Assembly: GCF_008180195.1 (NCBI RefSeq)
Contig: NZ_VTAV01000018.1
Location: forward strand, 41,838-105,837
Origin: Sphingobacterium phlebotomi
Lineage (GTDB): Bacteria; Bacteroidota; Bacteroidia; Sphingobacteriales; Sphingobacteriaceae
Direction of reading: 5' to 3'
Length of the DNA: 64,000 nucleotides
The translations under genes were made by a program, and so were the position numbers. A model generated the notes under the pieces. It saw only the letters and a list, made by a program, of their open reading frames with translations, was not told where the DNA came from and did not search any database. Below, one piece after another: positions 17,925-26,737 of the stretch; within the stretch, counting starts at the first letter, position 1; each line of letters opens with the position of its first letter.

Positions 17925-19463
17925 ATGGCTTACGGAAGAGAGACTCCAAGGCAGCGCATGATCAATATTTTATATTTGGTTTTGTTGGCCTTACTCGCAT
18001 TGAATGTACCAAACTCCATATTAGATGCTTTTAAGAATATTAATGATAGTCTTGAAGCTTCTAAAACGAATGTCGACAATTCTGTCGAACAGTTGTTTGC
18101 CGCATTTGAGAGTACAAAACTGAAAGAAGAACCAGAACGGGCGAAGCCTATTTATGAACAAGCTAAACAAGCTCGTGCTGTTGTAGATGAACTTGATCAA
18201 TATATTAATGCATTGAAACAGGAGTTTGAGAAACAGGGCGGCGGATACGATGAAGACACAGGTGATTTGGTACGACGTGAAAATGCAGATATTGCACCTC
18301 ATCTTATGATAAATGGTAAAAGAGGGACGGAATTAAAGGAAAAAATAAATAGCACCCGAGAAAAACTATTGTCACTATTGAGTGAAGCTGACCGAAAATC
18401 CGTTTCGTTTTCACTGGAAGCACAAGATCCGGAAAGATCCACAAACGGCAAAAGGAAATGGGAAGAAGTCAACTTTGGAAGTGGAACGCCTTTGACGGCT
18501 GCGATGACCACGCTGACCAAAATTCAAGTGGATGCGCAAAATGCAGAATCAGATGTGGTGAAGCTTATTTTAGGTAAAATGGACCAAGCGGTTGTAAATT
18601 TAGACAAGTTTGCAGCAGTAGCAGTAGCGCCTACTTCGTACTTGATTCAAGGACAACCTTACACAGCGGAGGTTTTTTTAACGGCGTCCGACTCAAAATC
18701 ACAACCAGCTATTACGGTCAACGGAACACCGTTAAATGTCGTGGATGGAAAAGGAGTATACACAGCTCCGACCAACCAAGAGGGCGTTTTTAAATGGTCC
18801 GGGGTGATTAATGTTAAACAGACGGATGGTACTGTTAAGGAATATCGTACACCAGAACAGATCTATCAGGTTGCCAGACCATCTGCGGTTGTATCACCAG
18901 ATAAAATGAATGTGCTTTATATCGGTGTCAGCAACCCTCTGTCCGTTTCTGCTCCAGGTACACCGACGGATAAGATACGGGTGAGCCTAAATGGTGGCGG
19001 TGGAAAACTTTCCGGTTCCGGTGGTAAATATAATGCTACCGTGAGCTCGCCAGGTACGGCAACAGTTTCTGTTTCGGCTGAGGTGGCACCGGGTAAAGTG
19101 CAAACGTTGAGTACAACGGAATTTAGAGTAAAGAGAATTCCAGATCCGATTGCTAAGTTCGGCGGAAAAACGGGAGGTAATATGGCAACGGTCGCGATCA
19201 AAGCCCAAAATGCGGTATTTGCGACATTGGATAACTTTGACTTTGATGCCAAATTTAAAGTCACCAAATTCAGTCTGATTATCGCAAAACCAAGGGCAGA
19301 TGCTATCGTACTTTCGACCAATGGAGGAACGTTAAGCTCCAGTATGAAAACGGCGTTGAACGGAATCGTTCCAGGTACTAGAGTGATATTCGATAATATT
19401 ATCGCGGTAGGTCCGGATGGATCGCCAAGACAATTGAACGCTGTTGCCTTAACAGCGAACTAG
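17925..19463 (+). CDS. gldM: Type IX secretion / gliding motor protein GldM
   Basis: Forms the rotor or shaft of the GldLM motor: one N-terminal membrane helix (about 12-30, INILYLVLLALLALNV) and a large periplasmic region that reaches the GldK-GldN ring. The protein is 512 aa, the usual length. The N-terminus MAYGRETPRQRM is typical, with Arg residues just before the helix. The periplasmic domains (D1-D4) are rich in Gly, Thr and Val and end with the conserved FDNIIAVGPDGSPRQLN. It is co-transcribed with gldL and ends at a strong hairpin shared with convergent gldN. Confidence 0.95.
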   Translation: MAYGRETPRQRMINILYLVLLALLALNVPNSILDAFKNINDSLEASKTNVDNSVEQLFAAFESTKLKEEPERAKPIYEQAKQARAVVDELDQYINALKQEFEKQGGGYDEDTGDLVRRENADIAPHLMINGKRGTELKEKINSTREKLLSLLSEADRKSVSFSLEAQDPERSTNGKRKWEEVNFGSGTPLTAAMTTLTKIQVDAQNAESDVVKLILGKMDQAVVNLDKFAAVAVAPTSYLIQGQPYTAEVFLTASDSKSQPAITVNGTPLNVVDGKGVYTAPTNQEGVFKWSGVINVKQTDGTVKEYRTPEQIYQVARPSAVVSPDKMNVLYIGVSNPLSVSAPGTPTDKIRVSLNGGGGKLSGSGGKYNATVSSPGTATVSVSAEVAPGKVQTLSTTEFRVKRIPDPIAKFGGKTGGNMATVAIKAQNAVFATLDNFDFDAKFKVTKFSLIIAKPRADAIVLSTNGGTLSSSMKTALNGIVPGTRVIFDNIIAVGPDGSPRQLNAVALTAN

Positions 19464-19482
19464 TAGAAAAGTTGCAAGTAAC

Positions 19483-19516
19483 AAAAAATGCCACTCGGAA
19501 ACGAGTGGCATTTTTT
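19483..19516. terminator. Strong bidirectional terminator between gldM and gldN
   Basis: A perfect 15-bp stem (AAAAAATGCCACTCG, 19483-19497, with its complement at 19502-19516) closes on a GAAA tetraloop. A-tract and T-tract flank the stem, so it can end transcription from both gldM (plus) and gldN (minus). Confidence 0.93.
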
Positions 19517-19541
19517 GTTTTATTGTATATAATATCAACGG

Positions 19542-20621
19542 CTATTCCAATGTTTCTGTTTCTTCTTCAGCAGTTGTTGTCGTTGTATTTGATGGATTGC
19601 TAGTCGATGGTGTATTGTTTTGTCGTTGCACCGGTGGTTGGTAATTTTCAAGTTCTTCTTGATTTACACCTTTTGGAGTCGACCAAAGTTTTTCTTTATA
19701 TGTTTCCAGCTTGTCCTCGATTTGTTGCGCTTCTTGCAGTTGCTGTAAAGCGTTCTCCGCGTATTGTGCTTCTTGGCGCATCGCGCTAGGGGAGGATTCC
19801 CGGATAATGGTGCTGGCAAATTTTCGTTGAACGAATAGATCATCCATACTCATGTCATAAAGACCTCTATCGGGGTCGGAAACATCAACCTTAACAAGCG
19901 TATAACGCAATTGAGGGAAATATAGCCAGAACGCCGGTGTTGAACCTACTGCTTCTGCAAGCTCTGCAGACGAAGAAATATCCATCAAAGGTGCTACACC
20001 TATAATGCGTGTCTCTAAGCGACCGCGCTGTTTGTCAAAGAAAATATCTTCTTTGATTCTAAATTTTGTAACGCGTTCGGGATTAAACTCATTTAAGGTC
20101 ATTTGTGCATCGATCTGATTTCCTTCCTCATCAAAAATCGGTACTAAAACACTATCAGCGAACTGTGCAACACCTTGACTCGCCGTCATCTTTGTTTTGA
20201 ATGAATCGTCTTCCGGACTGTAAGGCGTTAGTTTTCCTTCGTTTATTCCCTTCATGATGGCTTCAATTAAGGATGCACCTGGAATAGCATAAATATAATT
20301 TTCCTCGTTGGATAAATCGATATCTCTCCATACCCGTTTGTAAAAGCGGATATTTTTAATATTGACCTTAGGATAGGCAAATGGAACGGCATCTTCCAAG
20401 TTATTCGCTTGATAGAAGCCGTCCGTTGTTGGGATGGTATCCATCAATATATCCTGATTGCTCGTGTCGTATAAAGGAGTCTGTTGCTGATTGCCCAAAA
20501 AAACGTCCTGTGTGAGGGTATCTAATGTGGTCGTATCCCGTTGCGGCGGAATATCGACTTCCTGTTGTGCTATAGCATGGTTGACCCCGCATGTTAAAGC
20601 GATTATGACTAGTGCTTTCAT
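19542..20621 (-). CDS. gldN: Type IX secretion ring protein GldN/PorN
   Basis: Periplasmic partner of GldK in the outer-membrane-associated ring of the type IX system. The start at ATG 20621 gives a clean signal peptide (MKALVIIALTCGVNHAIAQ); an upstream ATG at 20654 adds eleven residues with no benefit. The conserved core includes the segments RFYKRVWRDIDLSNEEN and FWLYFPQLRYTLVKVDV. The end is Gln/Thr-rich and low complexity. The length of about 359 aa is within the family range. It follows gldK by about 36 nt on the minus strand and converges with gldM. Confidence 0.92.
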   Translation of the reverse strand: MKALVIIALTCGVNHAIAQQEVDIPPQRDTTTLDTLTQDVFLGNQQQTPLYDTSNQDILMDTIPTTDGFYQANNLEDAVPFAYPKVNIKNIRFYKRVWRDIDLSNEENYIYAIPGASLIEAIMKGINEGKLTPYSPEDDSFKTKMTASQGVAQFADSVLVPIFDEEGNQIDAQMTLNEFNPERVTKFRIKEDIFFDKQRGRLETRIIGVAPLMDISSSAELAEAVGSTPAFWLYFPQLRYTLVKVDVSDPDRGLYDMSMDDLFVQRKFASTIIRESSPSAMRQEAQYAENALQQLQEAQQIEDKLETYKEKLWSTPKGVNQEELENYQPPVQRQNNTPSTSNPSNTTTTTAEEETETLE

Positions 20622-20657
20622 CTCTGCTAAATTTCTTATAATTCTACACTTCATCTT

Positions 20658-21956
20658 CTAATATCTCCTTGTTTTACTTTGATCTGTTGGCATTTCAAAA
20701 GCGGACATTACGCAGCGGAAACCAATATAGGAGTGCGGTTCATACTCCACTACATAATTACGTGTTTCACTATTTAACTGTTCCCCATTATCTTTCCATG
20801 AGCCACCTCGCACGACCTTTCTTTTGAGGGCGTCACTGTCACTTTCATTCGCATCATATAGCAGGACTGGATTCAAGTCATTGACGAAAGCAATAGCAGA
20901 AGGGCTATATGCATCGAGCGTCCACTCAGCTACGTTTCCTGCCATATTGTAAATGCCGAAAGCATTCGGTGTATATGATTTTGCCGGTACGGTAAAGGTC
21001 GCTCCATCTTGCGAATAGGTGCCTTCTCCCTGCTTGTAATTAACGGCCAATTTCTTTTTACCCTCTCTGCCATCAATCGTCAGACGAGTTCCTGATACGG
21101 TATCACGAGGATCTAGTTTGCCTTCTGCGGCATATTGCCATTGCGCTTCTGTCGGTAAACTAAAGGTGAGGTGGTAGCCACTCAAATAGGAGTTTTTCAT
21201 AATATTTGCCATTAACTCTTTTCCTCGCCAATCCGTAAAGGCACGTGCCTGTTTCCAGGAGACACCTACGACAGGATAGTAATCAAACGATTCATGCGTG
21301 AAGTAATTTGCGTCCATAGAGGATAGTTGTGCATTTGGAAAATCTTTTGACCAGATATCCTCTATAGGCATTACCGGAACGGTATCCGTAACATATGCTG
21401 TTTCCTGGCGCCCATTTGATTTCAAATACGAGAACCGATATTTAACAATTTCTTCATTTAACGCCCTGCGAGCTCCTTTCATAACCACCATGGGGGCCAA
21501 GCGTTCTTGAATGGAAGGATCATTACTACGCCATAAGGGAGAAACGCGCTTTACACGTTTCCAATTGATTCGGCGTTGACCGTCTTCACCGACAATATCC
21601 AAAAAGTACTGGTCATCGTTTAGGTAATCTGTTACGGCGACCGAATCAGCTACCCAGTTTACAAATTGACGGTACTGTTTGTTGGTTACTTCTGTTTCAT
21701 CAATGAAGAATGCACTCAGACTGATGTTTTTTCCCACATTCCCACTGTCCAAAGAGCTTTTGTAGAGAATGGTTCCTGATGGAACGTATACCATGCCCGG
21801 AGGAGCGGGAAGTTTACCGCCTTTAAAAGCGGATACTTTTGGAGCGCTATAAAAATTGTTTGATTTACAAGCCGCGACGACTATTAATGATGTCAATAAC
21901 GCGATAACAATAGTTCGAGGTTGGGATAATCTGTGTCTCAAATTCTTCTTATTCAT
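20658..21956 (-). CDS. gldK: Type IX secretion lipoprotein GldK/PorK
   Basis: Outer-membrane lipoprotein that builds the periplasmic ring with GldN. A lipoprotein signal ends LIVVAAC (Cys30). The rest is a formylglycine-generating-enzyme (SUMF1) fold, with FFIDETEVTNKQYRQFVNWV near residue 85, FSLPTEAQWQYAAEGK, and the terminal VVRGGSWKD ... YIGFRCV motif. It lacks a catalytic role in this family. At 432 aa it is normal. It is flanked by an outer-membrane barrel gene upstream (34 nt) and gldN downstream, forming a minus-strand unit. Confidence 0.94.
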   Translation of the reverse strand: MNKKNLRHRLSQPRTIVIALLTSLIVVAACKSNNFYSAPKVSAFKGGKLPAPPGMVYVPSGTILYKSSLDSGNVGKNISLSAFFIDETEVTNKQYRQFVNWVADSVAVTDYLNDDQYFLDIVGEDGQRRINWKRVKRVSPLWRSNDPSIQERLAPMVVMKGARRALNEEIVKYRFSYLKSNGRQETAYVTDTVPVMPIEDIWSKDFPNAQLSSMDANYFTHESFDYYPVVGVSWKQARAFTDWRGKELMANIMKNSYLSGYHLTFSLPTEAQWQYAAEGKLDPRDTVSGTRLTIDGREGKKKLAVNYKQGEGTYSQDGATFTVPAKSYTPNAFGIYNMAGNVAEWTLDAYSPSAIAFVNDLNPVLLYDANESDSDALKRKVVRGGSWKDNGEQLNSETRNYVVEYEPHSYIGFRCVMSAFEMPTDQSKTRRY

Positions 21957-21990
21957 TATATTATAATTTATAAGCTATGGATGCTCGATG

Positions 21991-22683
21991 TTAATTACGG
22001 TTAAACAATGCTAATTTTACGCCCAAAGAAAGATAGGAATACTGATCCATCTTACTATTAATAACACCATCAACATTGTCTTTGGGAAGAAAGGATTGCT
22101 GATAATTGATATTGATTGCCCAACGCGGACCGTAGAGTGTACGTCCGATAGGTATATCCAACCCAATGTTTAAAGGGATAGCCAATTGATGGGAATTTAA
22201 ATCTTCAGAAATTTCTCCGCCTGCATTTTCAATAGATGTCCCGTAGCTAGGGTCTATACGGTGGTTTATATTATTTTTCATTATCCCCACGCCGGCTCCG
22301 ATATATATGTTAGCCAGTATTTTGCTAAATGTGCTCGCTCCCAGGGTATAATAGCTGTAGTTCGGCGGAAGAGATAGAAACTGACCAAGTCTGATTTTCG
22401 CGTTGGCATTGATAGCGTGATAGCGGTTCTCGAAATCACTGTTCCATCCGTATGCGCTCAACATCCCTTTTTCTCCTTTAACTCCGACGGAGATAAAAGG
22501 AGTTACTAATCCTTCTGCTTCGATGTATCCCGCAAATCGCGTGTCGGTATTCCCTAAATCGGCCCAAACCATGGTACCACCTGCACCTGCACCGACACTT
22601 ATAGGACGGGAAAATTGAGCAAAAACAGATTGTGTTGAGAAAAAAACGAATAAAACAAAAGCGGAAAATATACCTTTTTTCAT
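21991..22683 (-). CDS. Outer-membrane beta-barrel protein, upstream of gldK
   Basis: A 230-residue protein with a signal peptide (MKKGIFSAFVLFVFFSTQSV, cleavage near VFA-QF) and alternating beta-strand sequence rich in Gly and aromatic residues, ending in LSLGVKLALFNRN. This fits a small 8- to 10-strand OmpA/OmpX- or PorT-like barrel. ATG 22683 is chosen; the longer frame begins at a TTG in the promoter region. It leads the gldK-gldN unit, the place where porP/sprF often sits, but it is too short for PorP and I see no PorP signature. A role in type IX secretion is inference from context only. Confidence 0.75.
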   Translation of the reverse strand: MKKGIFSAFVLFVFFSTQSVFAQFSRPISVGAGAGGTMVWADLGNTDTRFAGYIEAEGLVTPFISVGVKGEKGMLSAYGWNSDFENRYHAINANAKIRLGQFLSLPPNYSYYTLGASTFSKILANIYIGAGVGIMKNNINHRIDPSYGTSIENAGGEISEDLNSHQLAIPLNIGLDIPIGRTLYGPRWAININYQQSFLPKDNVDGVINSKMDQYSYLSLGVKLALFNRN

Positions 22684-22811
22684 GTTTGTGTATTGAATTA
22701 TTAAATGTCCTGTAGTTTGTTCACCACATAAAAATCGATACAATGAAAGCAATTATCTTGCCTTAATTATCATATTGTATATTTTTTGTTCTTTTTCCTA
22801 TATTTAACCTT

Positions 22812-23810
22812 ATGAAAATAGCTTTCTTTTCTACCCAACCATATGACCGCGAGTTTTTTAATCAAGCAAACCAGGATGAACGTTTTGCATATCAGTTTTA
22901 TGAAACGCATTTAGGCCCTCATATTGTGGAAGCCGTGAACGATGTGGACGCAGTATGCGTTTTCGTCAATGATCGCGTAAATCGTGAAGTGATGGAAGTG
23001 CTGGCTTCTCGTGGGGTAAAGATCGTGGCTTTACGTTGTGCAGGTTTCAATAACGTAGATTTAGATGCCGCACGGGCGTATGGCATATCGGTATGCCGTG
23101 TTCCGGCTTATTCTCCCGAAGCGGTGGCCGAACATGCTATGGCAATGTTGCTGACATTAAATCGTAAGACGCATAAAGCGTATAACCGTGTGCGTGAACA
23201 GAATTTCTCATTAAATGGGCTGTTGGGCTTTAACCTTTACGGAAAAACTATTGGCGTAGTGGGCACAGGAAAGATAGGTAAAGCTTTTTGTCGTATAGCG
23301 AAGGGGTTTGGATGTGAATTACTTGCTTTTGATATTTATGAAGATCCCCAACTGAAAGAAATGGGGGTATCGTATGTTGGTATGGAGGAACTGTACAAGG
23401 CTTCCGATATTATTTCTCTTCATTGTCCATTGGTGCCTGAGAATAAACATATGGTGAATCGGGAAACGATACAACAAATGAAAGACGGGGTGGTCTTATT
23501 GAACACGAGTCGTGGAGCTTTAATCCATACGGATGCGGTTATCGATGGTTTGAAGAAGCGCAAAATTGGTGGACTTGCTCTTGATGTGTATGAACAGGAA
23601 GAGAAGTTGTTTTTCAAAGATTTGAGTGGTGCCATCATCGAAGATGATACGATTCAACGATTGATGAGCTTTCCGAATGTGTTGATTACGGCCCATCAGG
23701 CATTCTTTACGAAAGAGGCTTTGACACAGATAGCTTCTACAACGGTAAGGAATATTGAGGAATTGCTTTCTAATCAAGTGTTATCTAATCAACAGGCGCT
23801 AGTGGTGTAA
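22812..23810 (+). CDS. ldhA: D-lactate dehydrogenase (2-hydroxyacid dehydrogenase family)
   Basis: Reduces pyruvate to D-lactate with NADH, as in fermentative redox balancing. The 332 residues align end to end with LdhA-type enzymes. Visible features are the start MKIAFFSTQPYDREFF, the substrate-loop region RCAGFNNVDLDAA, the NAD-binding GTGKIG motif (about 150-155), the catalytic Arg in NTSRGALI, Glu in the DVYEQEE stretch, and the catalytic His in ITAHQAFFTKEA. It may start from TTG at 22775-22777, a 21-nt spacer and TATATTTA at 22799-22806 (one mismatch). Divergent from the barrel gene. Confidence 0.93.
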   Translation: MKIAFFSTQPYDREFFNQANQDERFAYQFYETHLGPHIVEAVNDVDAVCVFVNDRVNREVMEVLASRGVKIVALRCAGFNNVDLDAARAYGISVCRVPAYSPEAVAEHAMAMLLTLNRKTHKAYNRVREQNFSLNGLLGFNLYGKTIGVVGTGKIGKAFCRIAKGFGCELLAFDIYEDPQLKEMGVSYVGMEELYKASDIISLHCPLVPENKHMVNRETIQQMKDGVVLLNTSRGALIHTDAVIDGLKKRKIGGLALDVYEQEEKLFFKDLSGAIIEDDTIQRLMSFPNVLITAHQAFFTKEALTQIASTTVRNIEELLSNQVLSNQQALVV

Positions 23811-24022
23811 AGAAAATACTACATTTTTGAGGACAACGGCTATAGCAATTGAGCTACAAAAACGAACATGCCTAAAGCTATTTAAACCCATAATATGTCA
23901 ACTTCTTGCTCTATAGCGTATTTACGTGGTGTCATATAGATGCTACAAGATTTTTATCCCATAGTATCTCAATTCGTTCGAAGTATTATTTTAGAATTTT
24001 ACTAATTTAAAGTTTAACGATT

Positions 24023-24751
24023 ATGGAAGTTAAAATATCTTCGAAATTTATTGCCGAGTTGATCGGTACTTTTGGTTTGGTACTTTTTGGTTGTGGTGCG
24101 GCAGCCATTGCAGGAGTGGATACCATGGCGGGTCTATCTGGACTAGGGTTGTTGGGCATATCTATGGCGTTTGGACTTTCTGTGGTCGTTTTTGCTTACG
24201 CCATTGGTGGTATTTCTGGTTGCCATATCAATCCCGCAGTTACAATTGGTGTGCTGTTAGCGGGTAGGATGCCAGTTAAAGAGGCTATCGTTTATATCAT
24301 TGCACAGTGCCTTGGTGCACTTCTCGGAGCATTTGTCTTACAACAAATATTGGGTGGACAATTGGCGGGCTTTACAGCCGGAGAATGGGCTTACGGTGCA
24401 AACGGTTGGGGATCAAAATACCAGAGTGAGTATGGAACAACAGCAGCTTTCGTTACAGAGACAGTCTTGACTTTTGTTTTTTTATTTGTCATTTTGGCCA
24501 CTACGTCCAAAGTTGGTAACAGCACGATGGCTGGTTTGGCAATAGGTTTTACACTATTGTTAATTCATATGGTTGCTATCCCTATCACGGGAACTTCTGT
24601 CAATCCTGCACGCTCTTTCGGGACTGCCTTGCTGGCTGGAGGACAGGCATTATCTCAATTATGGTTGTTTATTGTCGCACCTATTCTAGGTGCTGCTATA
24701 GCCGCTGTAGTATGGAAAGTAATGGAACCGAAAGGTGACACGATCGCATAG
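24023..24751 (+). CDS. aqpZ: Aquaporin Z-type water channel (MIP family)
   Basis: Inner-membrane channel of six helices plus two half-helices. Both NPA motifs are intact: HINPAVTIGV in the first half and SVNPARSFGTA in the second. The 242 residues and the Arg after the second NPA (NPARS) fit water-selective AqpZ more than glycerol facilitators, which usually have NPARD. It stands alone: a 212-nt gap upstream (23811-24022) has no feature I can identify, and a strong terminator follows. Confidence 0.94.
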   Translation: MEVKISSKFIAELIGTFGLVLFGCGAAAIAGVDTMAGLSGLGLLGISMAFGLSVVVFAYAIGGISGCHINPAVTIGVLLAGRMPVKEAIVYIIAQCLGALLGAFVLQQILGGQLAGFTAGEWAYGANGWGSKYQSEYGTTAAFVTETVLTFVFLFVILATTSKVGNSTMAGLAIGFTLLLIHMVAIPITGTSVNPARSFGTALLAGGQALSQLWLFIVAPILGAAIAAVVWKVMEPKGDTIA

Positions 24752-24770
24752 TCCGGAAATTTTAATATTT

Positions 24771-24814
24771 AAAACCGCTCCCTAGAAAATCTGATTTCGG
24801 GAGCGGTTTTTTTA
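24771..24814 (+). terminator. Terminator after aqpZ
   Basis: AAAACCGCTCCC (24771-24782) pairs perfectly with GGGAGCGGTTTT (24799-24810) around a 16-nt loop and is followed by more Ts: a clear intrinsic terminator. Confidence 0.93.
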
Positions 24815-24849
24815 CCCGTTAATATTTAGATTTTACTTCTTAAAATCCT

Positions 24850-24857
24850 TATCTTCG
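24850..24857 (+). promoter_or_regulatory. -7 promoter box for dnaX, 4 nt from ATG
   Basis: TATCTTCG differs at one base from TAnnTTTG and is followed by TGCA and the dnaX ATG. Transcription would begin at or next to the start codon, suggesting a leaderless mRNA. Confidence 0.5.
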
Positions 24858-24861
24858 TGCA

Positions 24862-26661
24862 ATGGATAATTTTATTGTTTCAGCACGGAAATATCGCCCA
24901 GTTACCTTCGACTCTGTCGTTGGTCAGCAGCATATTACCAGCACGCTCAAAAATGCCATTCACAACAATCAATTGGCGCAAGCCTTTTTGTTTTGTGGAC
25001 CGCGCGGCGTCGGGAAAACGACCTGTGCCCGTATTTTGGCAAAAACAATAAATTGTGAACATATCAGCGAACAGGTGGAAGCCTGTGGTACTTGTGAAAG
25101 CTGTAAATCTTTTCAACAGGGAAATTCTTTCAGTATCCACGAATTGGATGCGGCGTCTAATAACTCAGTGGATGATATCCGTAGTCTGATTGAGCAAGTA
25201 CGCATCCCACCACAAGCCGGTAAATACAAGATTTATATTATTGATGAGGTTCATATGCTTTCACAGGCAGCTTTCAATGCATTTTTGAAAACGTTGGAAG
25301 AACCTCCTTCATACGCTATTTTTATTCTTGCGACGACAGAAAAACACAAGATTCTTCCTACTATCCTTTCCCGTTGTCAGATATTTGATTTCAACCGTAT
25401 CAAAGTAGACGATATGGCGAGTCACCTGGCTTCCATTGCACAAAAGGAGGATATCGCTTTTGAACCGGATGGATTGCATATTATTGCACAAAAAGCTGAT
25501 GGTGGACTTCGGGATGCACTGTCTATGTTTGACCAGATTGTCAGTTTTTCTAATAAAAATATTACTTACCAAACCGTTATCGATAATCTCAATATTCTGG
25601 ATTACGATTACTATTTCCAGCTGATGGACAGTGTGGCGACAGAGGACGCTGCGCAGACATTGCTAATTTTTGATAAAGTATTAAATAACGGCTTCGACGG
25701 GGGGCATTTTATTAGTGGTCTGGCGACACATATCCGTAATTTACTGGTGTCTAAAGAACCCGCAACATTGAAGTTGCTTGAAGTTAGTGAAAATATTAAA
25801 CGTAAGTATCTTGATCAATCGCAGGCACTTAGTTCTGGGCTTTTGCTGTCTGCATTGAACATCACCAATCAGTGTGAAATTAGTTACAAAGGCAGTAAAA
25901 ACCAACGCTTACAAGTGGAGTTGGCTTTATTAAAGATGTGTCATATAACATCGGCTATTTTACTGAGTAAGCAGGGAAGTTTTGTATCCTCTGCTTCCAC
26001 AGAGGTAAAAAAAAAACTCCCTGACCCAGCCGTAAGTCGTCCAACAGCTGTAGCAAATAGTGTTCCTGCGTCAAAACCTGTGCCGTCAATGCCCACAGCA
26101 TCTGCACCTGTACAGGCGCCAACCGCTGTTTCGATGCCAGCAGTGGAAAAATCAGCTATAACAGTTGAAAGTACCGCTGTTAAAAAAGGATGGGGTAAAA
26201 TTTCTACTTCTGCGAATGTACCCAACTTAAATACGATATTTGAGGATAAAGCTAAAGCAGATACGGATGAACCAGATCTGGTTCAAGGTGATGAATTTCA
26301 AGAGGTTACTTTCAATACATTTATCGCCCAATGGAATACATTTGCAGATGGTTTGAGGAAAACGAATCGTATTACCTTATATACGATTATGACTGCCAAC
26401 CCTCCTCGTTTAAAAGATACGATGATCGAGGTGGATGTGGAGAATGGCGTGCAAATGGATGAGCTTAAACTGGGTAAAATAGATATTTTAAATTATCTGC
26501 GGGTAGCACTCCAAAATTTTTCGCTTGACATAACGGGTGTGCAGGTGGAGGTTACCAAAGTCCGAAAACCTTATACCTCGGTGGAAAAATATCAGGCAAT
26601 GGTTTCCAAGAACCCGGCGTTGGAAACACTTCGTAAAGCATTTAATCTCGGACTGAGTTAA
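24862..26661 (+). CDS. dnaX: DNA polymerase III subunits gamma and tau
   Basis: Clamp-loader ATPase of the replicative polymerase. The AAA+ module carries Walker A GPRGVGKT (46-53), a zinc site (Cys65, Cys75, Cys78, Cys81), Walker B IIDEVH (126-131) and the SRC arginine finger (170-172). The clamp-loader domains end near residue 365; then comes an Ala/Pro/Val-rich linker (about 390-440) and a tau-type C-terminal domain. Total length is 599 aa. Codons 382-385 contain ten consecutive A bases (26007-26016). A -1 shift there reads Thr-Pro-stop, and a +1 shift stops after six codons, so slippage would yield a gamma-like protein of about 387 residues. Confidence 0.96.
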   Translation: MDNFIVSARKYRPVTFDSVVGQQHITSTLKNAIHNNQLAQAFLFCGPRGVGKTTCARILAKTINCEHISEQVEACGTCESCKSFQQGNSFSIHELDAASNNSVDDIRSLIEQVRIPPQAGKYKIYIIDEVHMLSQAAFNAFLKTLEEPPSYAIFILATTEKHKILPTILSRCQIFDFNRIKVDDMASHLASIAQKEDIAFEPDGLHIIAQKADGGLRDALSMFDQIVSFSNKNITYQTVIDNLNILDYDYYFQLMDSVATEDAAQTLLIFDKVLNNGFDGGHFISGLATHIRNLLVSKEPATLKLLEVSENIKRKYLDQSQALSSGLLLSALNITNQCEISYKGSKNQRLQVELALLKMCHITSAILLSKQGSFVSSASTEVKKKLPDPAVSRPTAVANSVPASKPVPSMPTASAPVQAPTAVSMPAVEKSAITVESTAVKKGWGKISTSANVPNLNTIFEDKAKADTDEPDLVQGDEFQEVTFNTFIAQWNTFADGLRKTNRITLYTIMTANPPRLKDTMIEVDVENGVQMDELKLGKIDILNYLRVALQNFSLDITGVQVEVTKVRKPYTSVEKYQAMVSKNPALETLRKAFNLGLS

Positions 26662-26678
26662 ATACACCTTTCTTTTAT

Positions 26679-26686
26679 TATCTTTG
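26679..26686 (+). promoter_or_regulatory. -7 promoter box for rlmB
   Basis: TATCTTTG is an exact TAnnTTTG match, 51 nt before the rlmB ATG. The leader contains a short frame, ATG 26695 to TAA 26727 (MLMGSNFFTL). Confidence 0.5.
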
Positions 26687-26737
26687 CGCAAAAGATGTTA
26701 ATGGGCTCTAACTTTTTTACGCTCTAATTTTAAAAAC

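Noticed and set aside
18917..19321. A 134-residue minus-strand frame inside gldM
   Set aside because: Antisense to a conserved gene; composition reflects the complement of Val/Thr/Gly codons.
23811..24022. Possible decayed gene or small RNA between the lactate dehydrogenase and aquaporin genes
   Set aside because: Only frames of up to about 17 codons are seen, with no promoter-terminator pair and no similarity that I recognise.
26004..26025. Sequencing error or frameshift mutation at the ten-A run in dnaX
   Set aside because: The full tau frame is intact across the run and continues to a normal C-terminal domain, so the sequence as given is functional.
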